The notes under the pieces are model-generated. The model searched no databases. It was not told the origin of the DNA and saw nothing but the letters and a program-made list of their open reading frames with translations. Below are positions 52,959 to 61,386 of a stretch of 64,000 nt of DNA, piece by piece. Location: positions 1 through 64,000 of the forward strand of contig NZ_QXQA01000007.1 in the NCBI RefSeq assembly GCF_003583765.1, written 5' to 3'. The first letter of the stretch is position 1, and the number at the start of each line of letters is the position of its first letter. The translations under genes and the position numbers were made by a program. The DNA is from Paenibacillus nanensis. Its GTDB lineage: Bacteria; Bacillota; Bacilli; Paenibacillales; Paenibacillaceae.

Positions 52959-54371
52959 ATGGAATGGGTTCGACGCGCAGCTGAAGTAAGACCATCGGAG
53001 CGCCAGCTGGCGCTGCAAGAGATGGAGTTCTACACGTTCATTCATTTTTCGGTGAATACGTACACGGACAAAGAGTGGGGAACGGGCAGCGAGGATCCTG
53101 CCATATTCAACCCTGTCGCATTTGACGCCAGTCAGTGGGTAGAAGCCTGCCAAGACGCAGGCGCTAAGGGGCTCATTCTCACATGTAAGCATCATGACGG
53201 TTTTTGTCTTTGGCCGAGCCGATATACCGAACATTCCGTTAAAAACAGCCCATGGAAGCAGGGGAGAGGCGATATCGTTCGGGAGGTTGCCGAGGCTTGC
53301 CGCAAGGGCGGCATAAAATTCGGCATCTATCTATCTCCATGGGACCGGCATGAGCCGACGTATGGCGATTCGCCCGCATACAATGCGTATTTCATCAATC
53401 AATTGCGCGAGCTGTTGACCGGGTATGGGGACATATTCAGCGTTTGGTTCGACGGAGCTTGCGGCGAAGGACCGAACGGAAAGCGTCAGGAATATGATTG
53501 GCAGGGGTATTACGCCATCATCCGAGAATTGCAGCCGAACGCCGTCATATCCGTATGCGGCCCGGATATTCGATGGTGCGGCAACGAAGCGGGCATATGC
53601 CGGCCTTCGGAATGGAGCGTCGTGCCGGCGTCGCTCAGCACGAACGAGATGATTCAGGCCAAGTCGCAGCAGGAGGACAACCGGGAGTTCGCCAAGCGAT
53701 ACGATTCCAAAGAACAGGATCTCGGCAGCAGAGACATTATCAAGCAGGAGAGCGAATTGATTTGGTACCCCGCGGAAGTCAATACGTCCATCCGTCCGGG
53801 CTGGTTCTACCATGAGTCCGAGGATGATCATGTCAAGCCTCTTGAAGAGCTTCTGCATATTTACTACGGCTCCGTCGGAGGCAATGCAACCTTCCTGCTT
53901 AATATTCCGCCTGACCGCCGCGGATTAATTCATGAGAATGACAGAAAACGGTTAAAAGAGCTGGGCGATGTCGTTCGCCGGACCTTCGGACGCAATTTGG
54001 CCATCGGAGCATCGGCCTGGGCGAGCGAAACGAGAAGCGGCAGCAGCCCGCATAATGTGCTGGATGGAGACCGCGATACGTACTGGGCTCCGGAAGACGG
54101 TACGGAAGCGGCATCCATCGAGATTGACCTTCATCGCGATATCACATTTGACCATATTGTTCTTCAAGAATATCGTTACGGACAACGGATCGAAGGCTTT
54201 GAGCTTGAATACGAAGAAGGCGGTGAATGGAGGGCGTTATACAAGGGGACGGTCATCGGATACAAAAAAATATGCAAATTCGATGCCGTCACTTCGAGGC
54301 GCATTCGTCTCCGGATCAAGGAGTCAAGATGGTGCCCGTTGCTAGCTGCTTTTGAAGTATACAAAGCGTAA
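52959..54371 (+). CDS. GH29 alpha-L-fucosidase with C-terminal F5/8-type domain
   Basis: 470 residues. The N-terminal GH29 barrel has YTFIHFSVNTYTDKEWG, LTCKHHDGFCLWPS (substrate-binding His-His) and the nucleophile Asp165 in FSVWFDGACGEG. From about 345 a discoidin/CBM32-like beta-sandwich follows (NLAIGASAWASETRSG, VLDGDRDTYW, IRLRIKESRWCPLLAAFEVY). No signal peptide. It removes alpha-fucose, probably 1,3/1,4-linked by its subfamily-B-like look, from glycans handled together with the GH35. AAAGGAAGCGAG precedes the ATG. Confidence 0.87.
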   Translation: MEWVRRAAEVRPSERQLALQEMEFYTFIHFSVNTYTDKEWGTGSEDPAIFNPVAFDASQWVEACQDAGAKGLILTCKHHDGFCLWPSRYTEHSVKNSPWKQGRGDIVREVAEACRKGGIKFGIYLSPWDRHEPTYGDSPAYNAYFINQLRELLTGYGDIFSVWFDGACGEGPNGKRQEYDWQGYYAIIRELQPNAVISVCGPDIRWCGNEAGICRPSEWSVVPASLSTNEMIQAKSQQEDNREFAKRYDSKEQDLGSRDIIKQESELIWYPAEVNTSIRPGWFYHESEDDHVKPLEELLHIYYGSVGGNATFLLNIPPDRRGLIHENDRKRLKELGDVVRRTFGRNLAIGASAWASETRSGSSPHNVLDGDRDTYWAPEDGTEAASIEIDLHRDITFDHIVLQEYRYGQRIEGFELEYEEGGEWRALYKGTVIGYKKICKFDAVTSRRIRLRIKESRWCPLLAAFEVYKA

Positions 54372-54902
54372 GCCGGAGAAGTGACGCTCGGTCGTAGTCC
54401 TTTTTCTTAAGGCCCGGAAGCGGAGCTATCCGCGAAGCTGAATGTTCTTCGGACGTAAATTTGCTCCTAGGGAAATCGCACAATTCCTTTCCTTTTCGTC
54501 ACCGAATATTTTTGTCGCATATAGACAAGATACGCCAATGTTTAGGTAAAACAAACGGGATATGATCCGTCCTCCTATCCGCTACAATAAAACTCATCCA
54601 CCTTAAGAATTGTGCAGCAAGAACGCAGAGGTAGGGAGAATGGCTGCATATCAAAAAGTTATGGTTGACGAGTAGGCGGCTCCCTCGGATGTTCGTCGGA
54701 CAGGACATGAAGGGGGAGCTAAGGCTTTGAAGCGGCGATGATGAGACGTTTTGTTACCAGCGAAATGGAAGCGCTTCACAAAGCAAGCGAACCGAATCAA
54801 GAGATGGAGGGGGGATAAACCCAATAGAAAGCTTTTTTTGATTGTTTTGATACAAAATGTATCTTTTTGATTATGCGCCATCATAAGGAGGAATCTGTAT
54901 TC
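54372..54902 (+). promoter_or_regulatory. 531-bp regulatory gap before the esterase gene
   Basis: No gene was found here. A TACAAT -10-like box is at 54583-54588 and a 10-bp palindrome GAAGCGCTTC at 54768-54777 resembles the centre of a cre site but fails at the outer positions. A small GCGGA/TCCGC hairpin near 54421 lacks a T-run, so no clear terminator of the fucosidase gene was seen. AAGGAGG (54885-54891) is the ribosome site of the next gene. The long leader suggests independent regulation of the secreted proteins. Confidence 0.4.
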
Positions 54903-57900
54903 ATGCTTCAAACCGGGACATGGAAACGAATGCTGCTTTTATGGATGGGGACGCTCCTTATAACGGGAACGGTCTTTGCCGCCGCAACGCCTGCATTAAC
55001 GGCGATGGCGGCGGCAACTGCCGAGCCTTTGTTCAGAGCCGAAAACCTAACGATCGGTCCTTCATCCTTTCCTGATTTCAGCGATCGGGTAAACGATCTG
55101 AAAACGCTGGAGCAAGGAACAATTATCGTGAAGTTTAAGCATACGGGCACATCCATCATGACCTTATTCTCGCTAAGCAACAATACGATGCCGAATGGGC
55201 ATTTCCATCTGTACGTCACGCCGACTGCGATCGGCAGCGAGAATCGATTCCAGCAGCCGGGGCAAACCTCCTCCAATACGCATGTGAAGGCGGACGGTCT
55301 GTCGCTTACTTCCGGTCAGTTCCATACGGTGGCGATGGTCGCGGACAAGGATCAAGGGTACAAATTTTTTGTGGACGGGAGCTTGGTAAAGCACGATACG
55401 TCGAGTCCCGTTAAATTTTTGAGCAATATTTATGCGCCGAACAGCGTCAGACTGGGCATGACGGACCGTGCAGAAGGCAGCTTCGAATACCCTTTAACCG
55501 GCGAAATTGCGTTCGCGGAAGTATATGCCGAGCCGTTATCGGATGCAGAGCTATTCGAGCTGACGTTTAACCCGGATCTTCCGCCGGAAAACGCGGATAT
55601 GAGAGCCGTCAAGGCGCATATTGGCGCCGCATCAGGCCCTGCTCCTTTCGTATTCGCAGGTCATGATTGGACATCCGCAGGCGCGAGCAAAGGATACCGG
55701 AATTATATCCAGCACTTTGAAGAACGCGTGCGCTGGGAGAACGCGGGGAGCGCCGCGCAGCGCCAAAACTTCATGCTCAATACGGGAATAAACGGCATGA
55801 CGGCGTCCGAGCTGCTGGATGCTTTCGAAAGCCGCATCGCAACGTTCTCGCCGAAAACCGTATTCCTGATGCTGGGGCCTGGGGACGCAAAGGCGGGCAC
55901 GGCTATCCCGCAATTCAAAAACGAAGTGCTGGAGCTGGCGGATCGGGTCCGCTCCATTGGCGCGACGCCAGTGCTGCAGACCGGAACGGCGCCGCTTGCG
56001 GCATCAAACCGGGGAATAGCCGCTCCGTATGCTGACGCCATGGAGGAAGTAGCTGAACAGGAAGGATTGCTGCTTATCGACCATTACGCAACCTGGTCGG
56101 CTTATACCGATCTAGCCGCAATCACTGGCGATGACGGGGAGTCGCCGAACGAGCTTGGCCATCTGCGGCTTGCAAAGGAGCTCATGACGTTCTTCGGCAT
56201 TGGAGGCAGCGGCAACACATGGGGCCTTAACGGATTCCATGACGTGAAGGAGCCTCTGCTTGAACGGCTGGAACGGGATATCGTCTATTCGATTACAAGC
56301 GACGCCCTGTCCGTTTCATTGGCGGATACGCTGGACGGCCTGCCGTTAGACAATATGGAAAAAATTATTGTTACACGGATAAGCGGCTCCGAGCGTTATA
56401 GCCGTGAAACGGCAAATAGAACGGAACTCGTAAGTCTTGGAAATCTGGCGGCGGGCACGGGCTATACGCTGACCGTGGAGGTGAAGCTTGCCGGACTGAA
56501 CAAGATTGTGGCCGCGAATCCAGCCTATATCCGGATGGATCCCCCTCCAGAGATCGCCATTCCGGATGAGCTGGAGCCGCTTGTTACGGGCAGCGAGCCC
56601 GTTACCTGGCTGTTTACGGGCGACAGCATCACGCACGGCGCTCTCCACACAAAGGGATATCAATCGTTTGCGGAGCTGTTCGGCGAGCGGATTCGCGGCG
56701 AGCTGTCCGCCGTTTACCCCGCAAGAGCTGCCGATATGGTGCTGAATACCGGAGTTTCCAGCATGACGACGCGGGATTTAATGAGCCATTTCAACAACTG
56801 GGTAACAGCAATGGATCCGGACGTTGTGTTTATCGCCTTTGGAATGAACGACAGCAGCAACCGCATGGTACCGCTGGAAGAATACAAGTCCAATCTGGTG
56901 TCGGCGGTTAAGCAGGTTAGAAGCATCGGAGCGGTGCCCGTTCTACAGACGATCAATACGGTCAGGGCAGACGCGGCTAGCCGCATTGCCCATCTGCCTG
57001 TCTATATGGAGGCGATCCGCGAAGCGGCGGAGGAGAACGATGTTCTGCTAGTCGACCATTACCGTTACTGGACGGAAGCCGAGGCCGATGAAACGCATCT
57101 GAAATCGACCTGGCTGAATGACTCCATTCATCCGGGCTATATCGGAATGACGCACATGGCGTCCACGATCTTTAAGGCTCTTGGGCTCAGCGACCCGGAG
57201 AGCTGCATCGATCAACTGCGTTACGCGGTTGATCAATCGACAATGGCGTTGAATACGGAGACGCCGGCAAGCGCAGGGGAGTCCGGAACAATAACGGTCG
57301 GGCTTGCCGAAATCGCGGCCGCTTCGGGCGGCGGAGGGGCGGTGGAGCGAATCATCGTCACAGCACTCGCAGCAGACGGAAGCAAAGCCGTCGCGGAGAC
57401 AAGAAGGACGGAAGGCGCGCTGACGATGGGCGGTCTGACTCCATCGGAGCGTTATATCGTGAAGGCAGTCGTCAAGAAAAAAGGGCTGAACAGCCTGATT
57501 GAATGGAAAGAGACGAGAGTCGCCCTTCCTGTTGTTTTCTCGTCAACACTGACGGGACCGGACATCGTCAGATCGGGAGAATCATTTGCTCTCGAGCTGG
57601 GACTGACCGATATCGGGAATCCCGTCATGGCCCATGATATGACGCTTCGGTACGATCATACGAAAATGCGATTTCTAGAGGCTTCCCCGCTCGCAGAAGG
57701 ACTTAACGTACTCCATGCGTCAGCGGAAGCGCCAGGCGTCATCCGCATTATTGCGGCCAGCGCGGGCAGCGACCATGCCGTTGCGGAAGGCGGACCGCTT
57801 CTGCGGTTGAGCTGGTCGGCTATGCAGACGGAGACTTCAACGATCGGAGCGGTCGGCGTCTCCTCCTATACGGTTGGCGACGAGGCCGGTCGGGAGACGG

Positions 57901-58130
57901 AAGTCGCGCCTTCCGGGCATGCGGTTCGAATAGAGCCTGAAGCGCTTAGAACGCCGGACGTAAACGGCGACGGCAAAGCTTCAATAGGGGATCTGGCCGT
58001 CATTGCCGCTCATTACGGGAAGTCCGAATCGAGCCCGGATTGGAACGAGATGAAGAGGCTGGACCTTGACGGCAGCGGAAGCATCGATATTGGGGATCTA
58101 TCCGTTGCGGCAAGAGCCATCATGCAATAG
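54903..58130 (+). CDS. Secreted CBM40-tandem SGNH esterase with cohesin and dockerin (probable sialate O-acetylesterase)
   Basis: 1075 residues. Order: signal peptide (1-37); CBM40/sialidase-N lectin module (43-222, LFSLSNNTMPNGHF); SGNH domain 1 (248-433); Ig-like (450-545); SGNH domain 2 (567-762); Ig-like (770-875); cohesin (880-1010); dockerin (1018-1075). Domain 2 keeps all blocks: GDSITHG (Ser575), NTGVSS, GMND (647-650) and NDSIHPG (Asp740, His743). Domain 1 has GHDW where GDS should be and GPGD for GxND, so it lacks the nucleophile. SGNH-Ig has thus been duplicated and one copy lost catalysis. CBM40 and the neighbouring sialidase suggest removal of O-acetyl groups from sialic acids. 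ATG 54903 follows AAGGAGG by 11 nt. Confidence 0.82.
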   Translation: MLQTGTWKRMLLLWMGTLLITGTVFAAATPALTAMAAATAEPLFRAENLTIGPSSFPDFSDRVNDLKTLEQGTIIVKFKHTGTSIMTLFSLSNNTMPNGHFHLYVTPTAIGSENRFQQPGQTSSNTHVKADGLSLTSGQFHTVAMVADKDQGYKFFVDGSLVKHDTSSPVKFLSNIYAPNSVRLGMTDRAEGSFEYPLTGEIAFAEVYAEPLSDAELFELTFNPDLPPENADMRAVKAHIGAASGPAPFVFAGHDWTSAGASKGYRNYIQHFEERVRWENAGSAAQRQNFMLNTGINGMTASELLDAFESRIATFSPKTVFLMLGPGDAKAGTAIPQFKNEVLELADRVRSIGATPVLQTGTAPLAASNRGIAAPYADAMEEVAEQEGLLLIDHYATWSAYTDLAAITGDDGESPNELGHLRLAKELMTFFGIGGSGNTWGLNGFHDVKEPLLERLERDIVYSITSDALSVSLADTLDGLPLDNMEKIIVTRISGSERYSRETANRTELVSLGNLAAGTGYTLTVEVKLAGLNKIVAANPAYIRMDPPPEIAIPDELEPLVTGSEPVTWLFTGDSITHGALHTKGYQSFAELFGERIRGELSAVYPARAADMVLNTGVSSMTTRDLMSHFNNWVTAMDPDVVFIAFGMNDSSNRMVPLEEYKSNLVSAVKQVRSIGAVPVLQTINTVRADAASRIAHLPVYMEAIREAAEENDVLLVDHYRYWTEAEADETHLKSTWLNDSIHPGYIGMTHMASTIFKALGLSDPESCIDQLRYAVDQSTMALNTETPASAGESGTITVGLAEIAAASGGGGAVERIIVTALAADGSKAVAETRRTEGALTMGGLTPSERYIVKAVVKKKGLNSLIEWKETRVALPVVFSSTLTGPDIVRSGESFALELGLTDIGNPVMAHDMTLRYDHTKMRFLEASPLAEGLNVLHASAEAPGVIRIIAASAGSDHAVAEGGPLLRLSWSAMQTETSTIGAVGVSSYTVGDEAGRETEVAPSGHAVRIEPEALRTPDVNGDGKASIGDLAVIAAHYGKSESSPDWNEMKRLDLDGSGSIDIGDLSVAARAIMQ

Positions 58131-58296
58131 GACGGAGATTTATCGCGCCGGATTTGGCGGTTGGCCCTTCGGGACGTGTTGCCGGCTTGGCATGGAAAGG
58201 GGGTGAAGCGTTCGAACGCCCGGTCATTCACGATTGGCGAAGCGGTTGGAACGTAACAGGCAGTAGAGTTTATTAAAACAGAAGGAGTTGAATGAG

Positions 58297-61281
58297 TTGA
58301 AGAGAACATTGAGTCTGTTGCTGGCCGCCGTCATGTTGTTCGGTTTGCTTCCATCCGTCGGGGCGGCTGCAGAAGAAGCGCCCGAGCAGAATAGCCCAGC
58401 CCCTGTGTTCAGAGTTGAGAATCAGCGAATTTATAACAATCATTACCCTGACCTTAATCCCTACTTGGACCAGCTAAAAGCACTGGAGGAAGGAACAATT
58501 ATTACACGCTTCCGTTACAGCGGCTCCTCCATCATGACGCTGTTTTCGCTTAGCAATAATACGATGCCTAACGGCCATTTCCAGATGTACATTACGCCTT
58601 CCGCGGTCGGGAGCGAGAATCGGCTGCAGGCGCCTGGACAAACCTCGGTTAATACGCATGTAAAAGCTGATGTGACGGTAAGGCCAAACGAGGTTCATAC
58701 CGTCGCGATGGTCATGGATAAGGAACAAGGCTACAAGTATTTTCTTGACGGCAAGCTGATTAAGACGGACACGACCTCGGCCAAGGTGTTTTTAAACAAC
58801 ATCTATCAGCCGAACAGCGCCAAATTGGGCATGACGGACAGAGCCGCAGGATCCAATATGTACTTCTTCAATGGGGAGATCGATTATGCGGAAGTGTACG
58901 GCGAAGTGTTAAACGATGCGGATTTATTGCGGATTACGGGCGTAACCGCGGCGAATCAGACGGAGAACCCGCTGCCGGACGGCGCGCTCATTACGGAGCC
59001 GTATCACGTGTACAGCGCCGGTCTTTACGGCTCGAACAACTATCGGATTCCGTCGCTTCTTTATACGAAAGAAGGCACGTTAATCGCGGGCATTGACAAA
59101 CGCGTCCCTCACGGCGGAGATTCTCCCAACAATATTGATATGATGGTTAGACGTAGCTTAGATAATGGCGACACATGGGAGCCGGGCATTGTTATTAACG
59201 ACTACCCGGGCGCAGCGTCCAATATTGACCAGGCCCTGCTGCAAGACGAAGAGACGGGAAGAATCTTCTCGCTTGTGCTCGGCTTCCCTGAAGGCATCGG
59301 GTTCCCGCAATCCGTCAAGGGCTCCGGCTACAAGACGATAGACGGCAAATTGTACCGCATTCTGCGAAATGCCGCTAACGCGGAATTTACGATCAGAGAA
59401 AACGGAGAGGTGTACGACAGCGCGGGCTTGAAAACGGCTTATCGCGTAGACGAGCTTCGCAATCTGTACAACAACGGCGTGAAGGTCGGCAATATTTATT
59501 TGAGCAATTCTCCATTGAAGCCGATTATGACGTCCTACCTCGAGCTGTGGTACAGCGACGATGACGGGGTCTCATGGGAAGGCCCGGTCGATATGAACCC
59601 CGGATTAAAAGAAGATTGGATGGCGTTCCTTGGCGCAGGCCCGGGCAACGGCATTCAGATCAAGGAAGGGCCGCATGCGGGACGCCTCGTGTTCCCGGTT
59701 TATTTCACGAACGAGAACCGCTCCCAGAATAGCGCGGTTATTTATAGCGACGATCACGGCGCGACATGGCACCGCGGAGAATCGCCGAATGAAGGCCGAA
59801 TCGTTGGCGGCGTCACAATGAACGAAAGAACGTCGACCGGAAACGAATTAACGGAGGCGCAGGTAGTCGAGCTGCCGGGCGGCCAATTGAAGATGTTCAG
59901 CCGCAACTACTCCGGCTACGCCCAAATCTCGACGAGCCTCGATGGCGGCGAAACGTGGGAAGCCGAAGTCGTGACGGAGCGCGATTTGGTTGCCGCCTAT
60001 TGCCAAATGACGGCAATCCGTTATAATGGGCGAATCGACGGCAAAGAAGCGGTTATTTTTGCCAGCCCAAGCAGCTCCACAAGCCGCATTAACGGAACCG
60101 TTAAGGTCGGTTTGATCGAGCAGGACGGCACGTATCCGAACGGCGAACCGAAATACCGTTTCGACTGGAAGTATTCCCAGCTGGTGAAGGAAGGCCATTA
60201 CGCTTACTCGAGCTTGGCGAATCTCGCAAACGGCGAAATCGGGTTATTCTACGAAGGCACGGGCGATACAAGCATGAGCTTCATCAAATTTAACGTCGAC
60301 TACTTGAAGTGGCAGCGCCAAAGCGAAAAGCCAGTACCGCAGTTGACATCCATCGCGATCGAAAACGCGCAGCCGAACGGTTATGAGGCGAATGATAAGC
60401 TAGCGGTAAAAGCGGTATTTGACCGATACGTGATGCTGAGCGGGGATCGGAAGCTGCAAGGAACGATCGGAGAAACACCAATTGAATTCTCGATGACGAG
60501 CCAGAATGAAGCGGGAACGGAATTCGTGTTCGAGTCGGACTTTCCGGAGCTCGCGCCGGGCTCCTATGAGTTAAACGCTAACTTCTCGGATGAATTGAAT
60601 ATTTATAACGTGTTCGGCATCGCGTTTGAGAAAGAAGGCAGCGGCTTGCAGACGCAGGTTCAAGCCGGCCAGGCAGAGCCTGAAGGCGCGGCTGCCGTAT
60701 TGACGGGCGACCGCGCGGTAGAAGCGGGCGGTAACTTCCAATTGTCGCTCGGCGTAGCCAATTTAGAGGAGACTGCGTATGCAGGCGACTTCACCGTACA
60801 ATTCGACAGCGGCGCTCTTGTCTTCACGGCAGCGGAATCCGCAGCCGAAGGCATCAGCCTCGTTGAATCGAAGGAAGTCGAAGCGGGCAAGATTCGTTTC
60901 ATTATGGCCAGCTCCGGAGCGGAGCATGGGATCAGCGGCGATAAAGAGCTGCTCGTTCTAACGTTCCAAGCGAAGGAAGCGGAAGAGAAGACGACGACGG
61001 TTATCGAGGTGACAAGCGCAGCGTTAGGCCATGGAGACGGCACGGAGACGGCTGCTGCTGGCGCGGCACATCGTGTTACTTTGACTGCAGCTAACGGCCT
61101 GCCAGGCGATGTGAACGGCGACGACAGAGTCAGCATCGGCGACCTCGCGATCGTAGCGGCTCATTACGGCAAAACGTCAAGCAGCCCGGATTGGAATACG
61201 GCTAAGATCGCGGACTTGAACCGCGACGGCAAGATCGATATTCAGGACTTGGCGGAAGCGGCAAAGCTATTGTTAAATTAA
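58297..61281 (+). CDS. Secreted GH33 sialidase with CBM40, cohesin and dockerin
   Basis: 994 residues. Order: signal peptide (1-25); CBM40 (36-215), about two-thirds identical by eye to that of the previous protein; GH33 catalytic propeller (about 235-675); Ig-like (about 680-780); cohesin (797-930); dockerin (936-994). Catalytic features: NYRIPSLL (Arg250), GGDSPNN (Asp275, acid/base), four Asp boxes (SLDNGDTW, SDDDGVSW, SDDHGATW, SLDGGETW) and AYSSLANLANGEIGLFYE holding nucleophile Tyr637 and Glu653. An insertion (about 335-410) is present as in NanI-type sialidases. TTG 58297 follows AAGGAG by nine nt and gives a compact signal peptide; TTG 58288 is too close. Releases sialic acid for the nan operon. 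Confidence 0.9.
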   Translation: MKRTLSLLLAAVMLFGLLPSVGAAAEEAPEQNSPAPVFRVENQRIYNNHYPDLNPYLDQLKALEEGTIITRFRYSGSSIMTLFSLSNNTMPNGHFQMYITPSAVGSENRLQAPGQTSVNTHVKADVTVRPNEVHTVAMVMDKEQGYKYFLDGKLIKTDTTSAKVFLNNIYQPNSAKLGMTDRAAGSNMYFFNGEIDYAEVYGEVLNDADLLRITGVTAANQTENPLPDGALITEPYHVYSAGLYGSNNYRIPSLLYTKEGTLIAGIDKRVPHGGDSPNNIDMMVRRSLDNGDTWEPGIVINDYPGAASNIDQALLQDEETGRIFSLVLGFPEGIGFPQSVKGSGYKTIDGKLYRILRNAANAEFTIRENGEVYDSAGLKTAYRVDELRNLYNNGVKVGNIYLSNSPLKPIMTSYLELWYSDDDGVSWEGPVDMNPGLKEDWMAFLGAGPGNGIQIKEGPHAGRLVFPVYFTNENRSQNSAVIYSDDHGATWHRGESPNEGRIVGGVTMNERTSTGNELTEAQVVELPGGQLKMFSRNYSGYAQISTSLDGGETWEAEVVTERDLVAAYCQMTAIRYNGRIDGKEAVIFASPSSSTSRINGTVKVGLIEQDGTYPNGEPKYRFDWKYSQLVKEGHYAYSSLANLANGEIGLFYEGTGDTSMSFIKFNVDYLKWQRQSEKPVPQLTSIAIENAQPNGYEANDKLAVKAVFDRYVMLSGDRKLQGTIGETPIEFSMTSQNEAGTEFVFESDFPELAPGSYELNANFSDELNIYNVFGIAFEKEGSGLQTQVQAGQAEPEGAAAVLTGDRAVEAGGNFQLSLGVANLEETAYAGDFTVQFDSGALVFTAAESAAEGISLVESKEVEAGKIRFIMASSGAEHGISGDKELLVLTFQAKEAEEKTTTVIEVTSAALGHGDGTETAAAGAAHRVTLTAANGLPGDVNGDDRVSIGDLAIVAAHYGKTSSSPDWNTAKIADLNRDGKIDIQDLAEAAKLLLN

Positions 61282-61326
61282 GCCCAAAGTCTCGTACCGA
61301 ATACATGGACAAAGGCGCAAAAGAAG

Positions 61327-61354
61327 AAGCCGTTCCCATAGGGACGGCTTTCTT
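61327..61354. terminator. Terminator between sialidase and convergent kinase genes
   Basis: AAGCCGTTCCC (61327-61337) pairs GGGACGGCTT (61341-61350) with one bulged T and an ATA loop. TTTCTTCG follows on the plus strand and TTCTTCTTTTG on the minus strand, so it can serve both genes. Confidence 0.85.
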
Positions 61355-61386
61355 CGCGCAGGCATATGGAGTGGGGCATGAACTGC

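Noticed and set aside
15249..54588. TTTTGTC followed by TACAAT before several operons (15249, 22190, 54509)
   Set aside because: The distance between the two elements varies (about 43, 20 and 74 bp), so a common regulator site is not supported.
54767..54780. GGAAGCGCTTCAC as a cre site before the esterase gene
   Set aside because: The central palindrome fits, but the outer positions break the consensus at three or more places.
27134..61281. A cellulosome-like gene cluster
   Set aside because: No multi-cohesin scaffoldin and no cellulase or S-layer anchor was seen; the modules are better described as non-cellulosomal.
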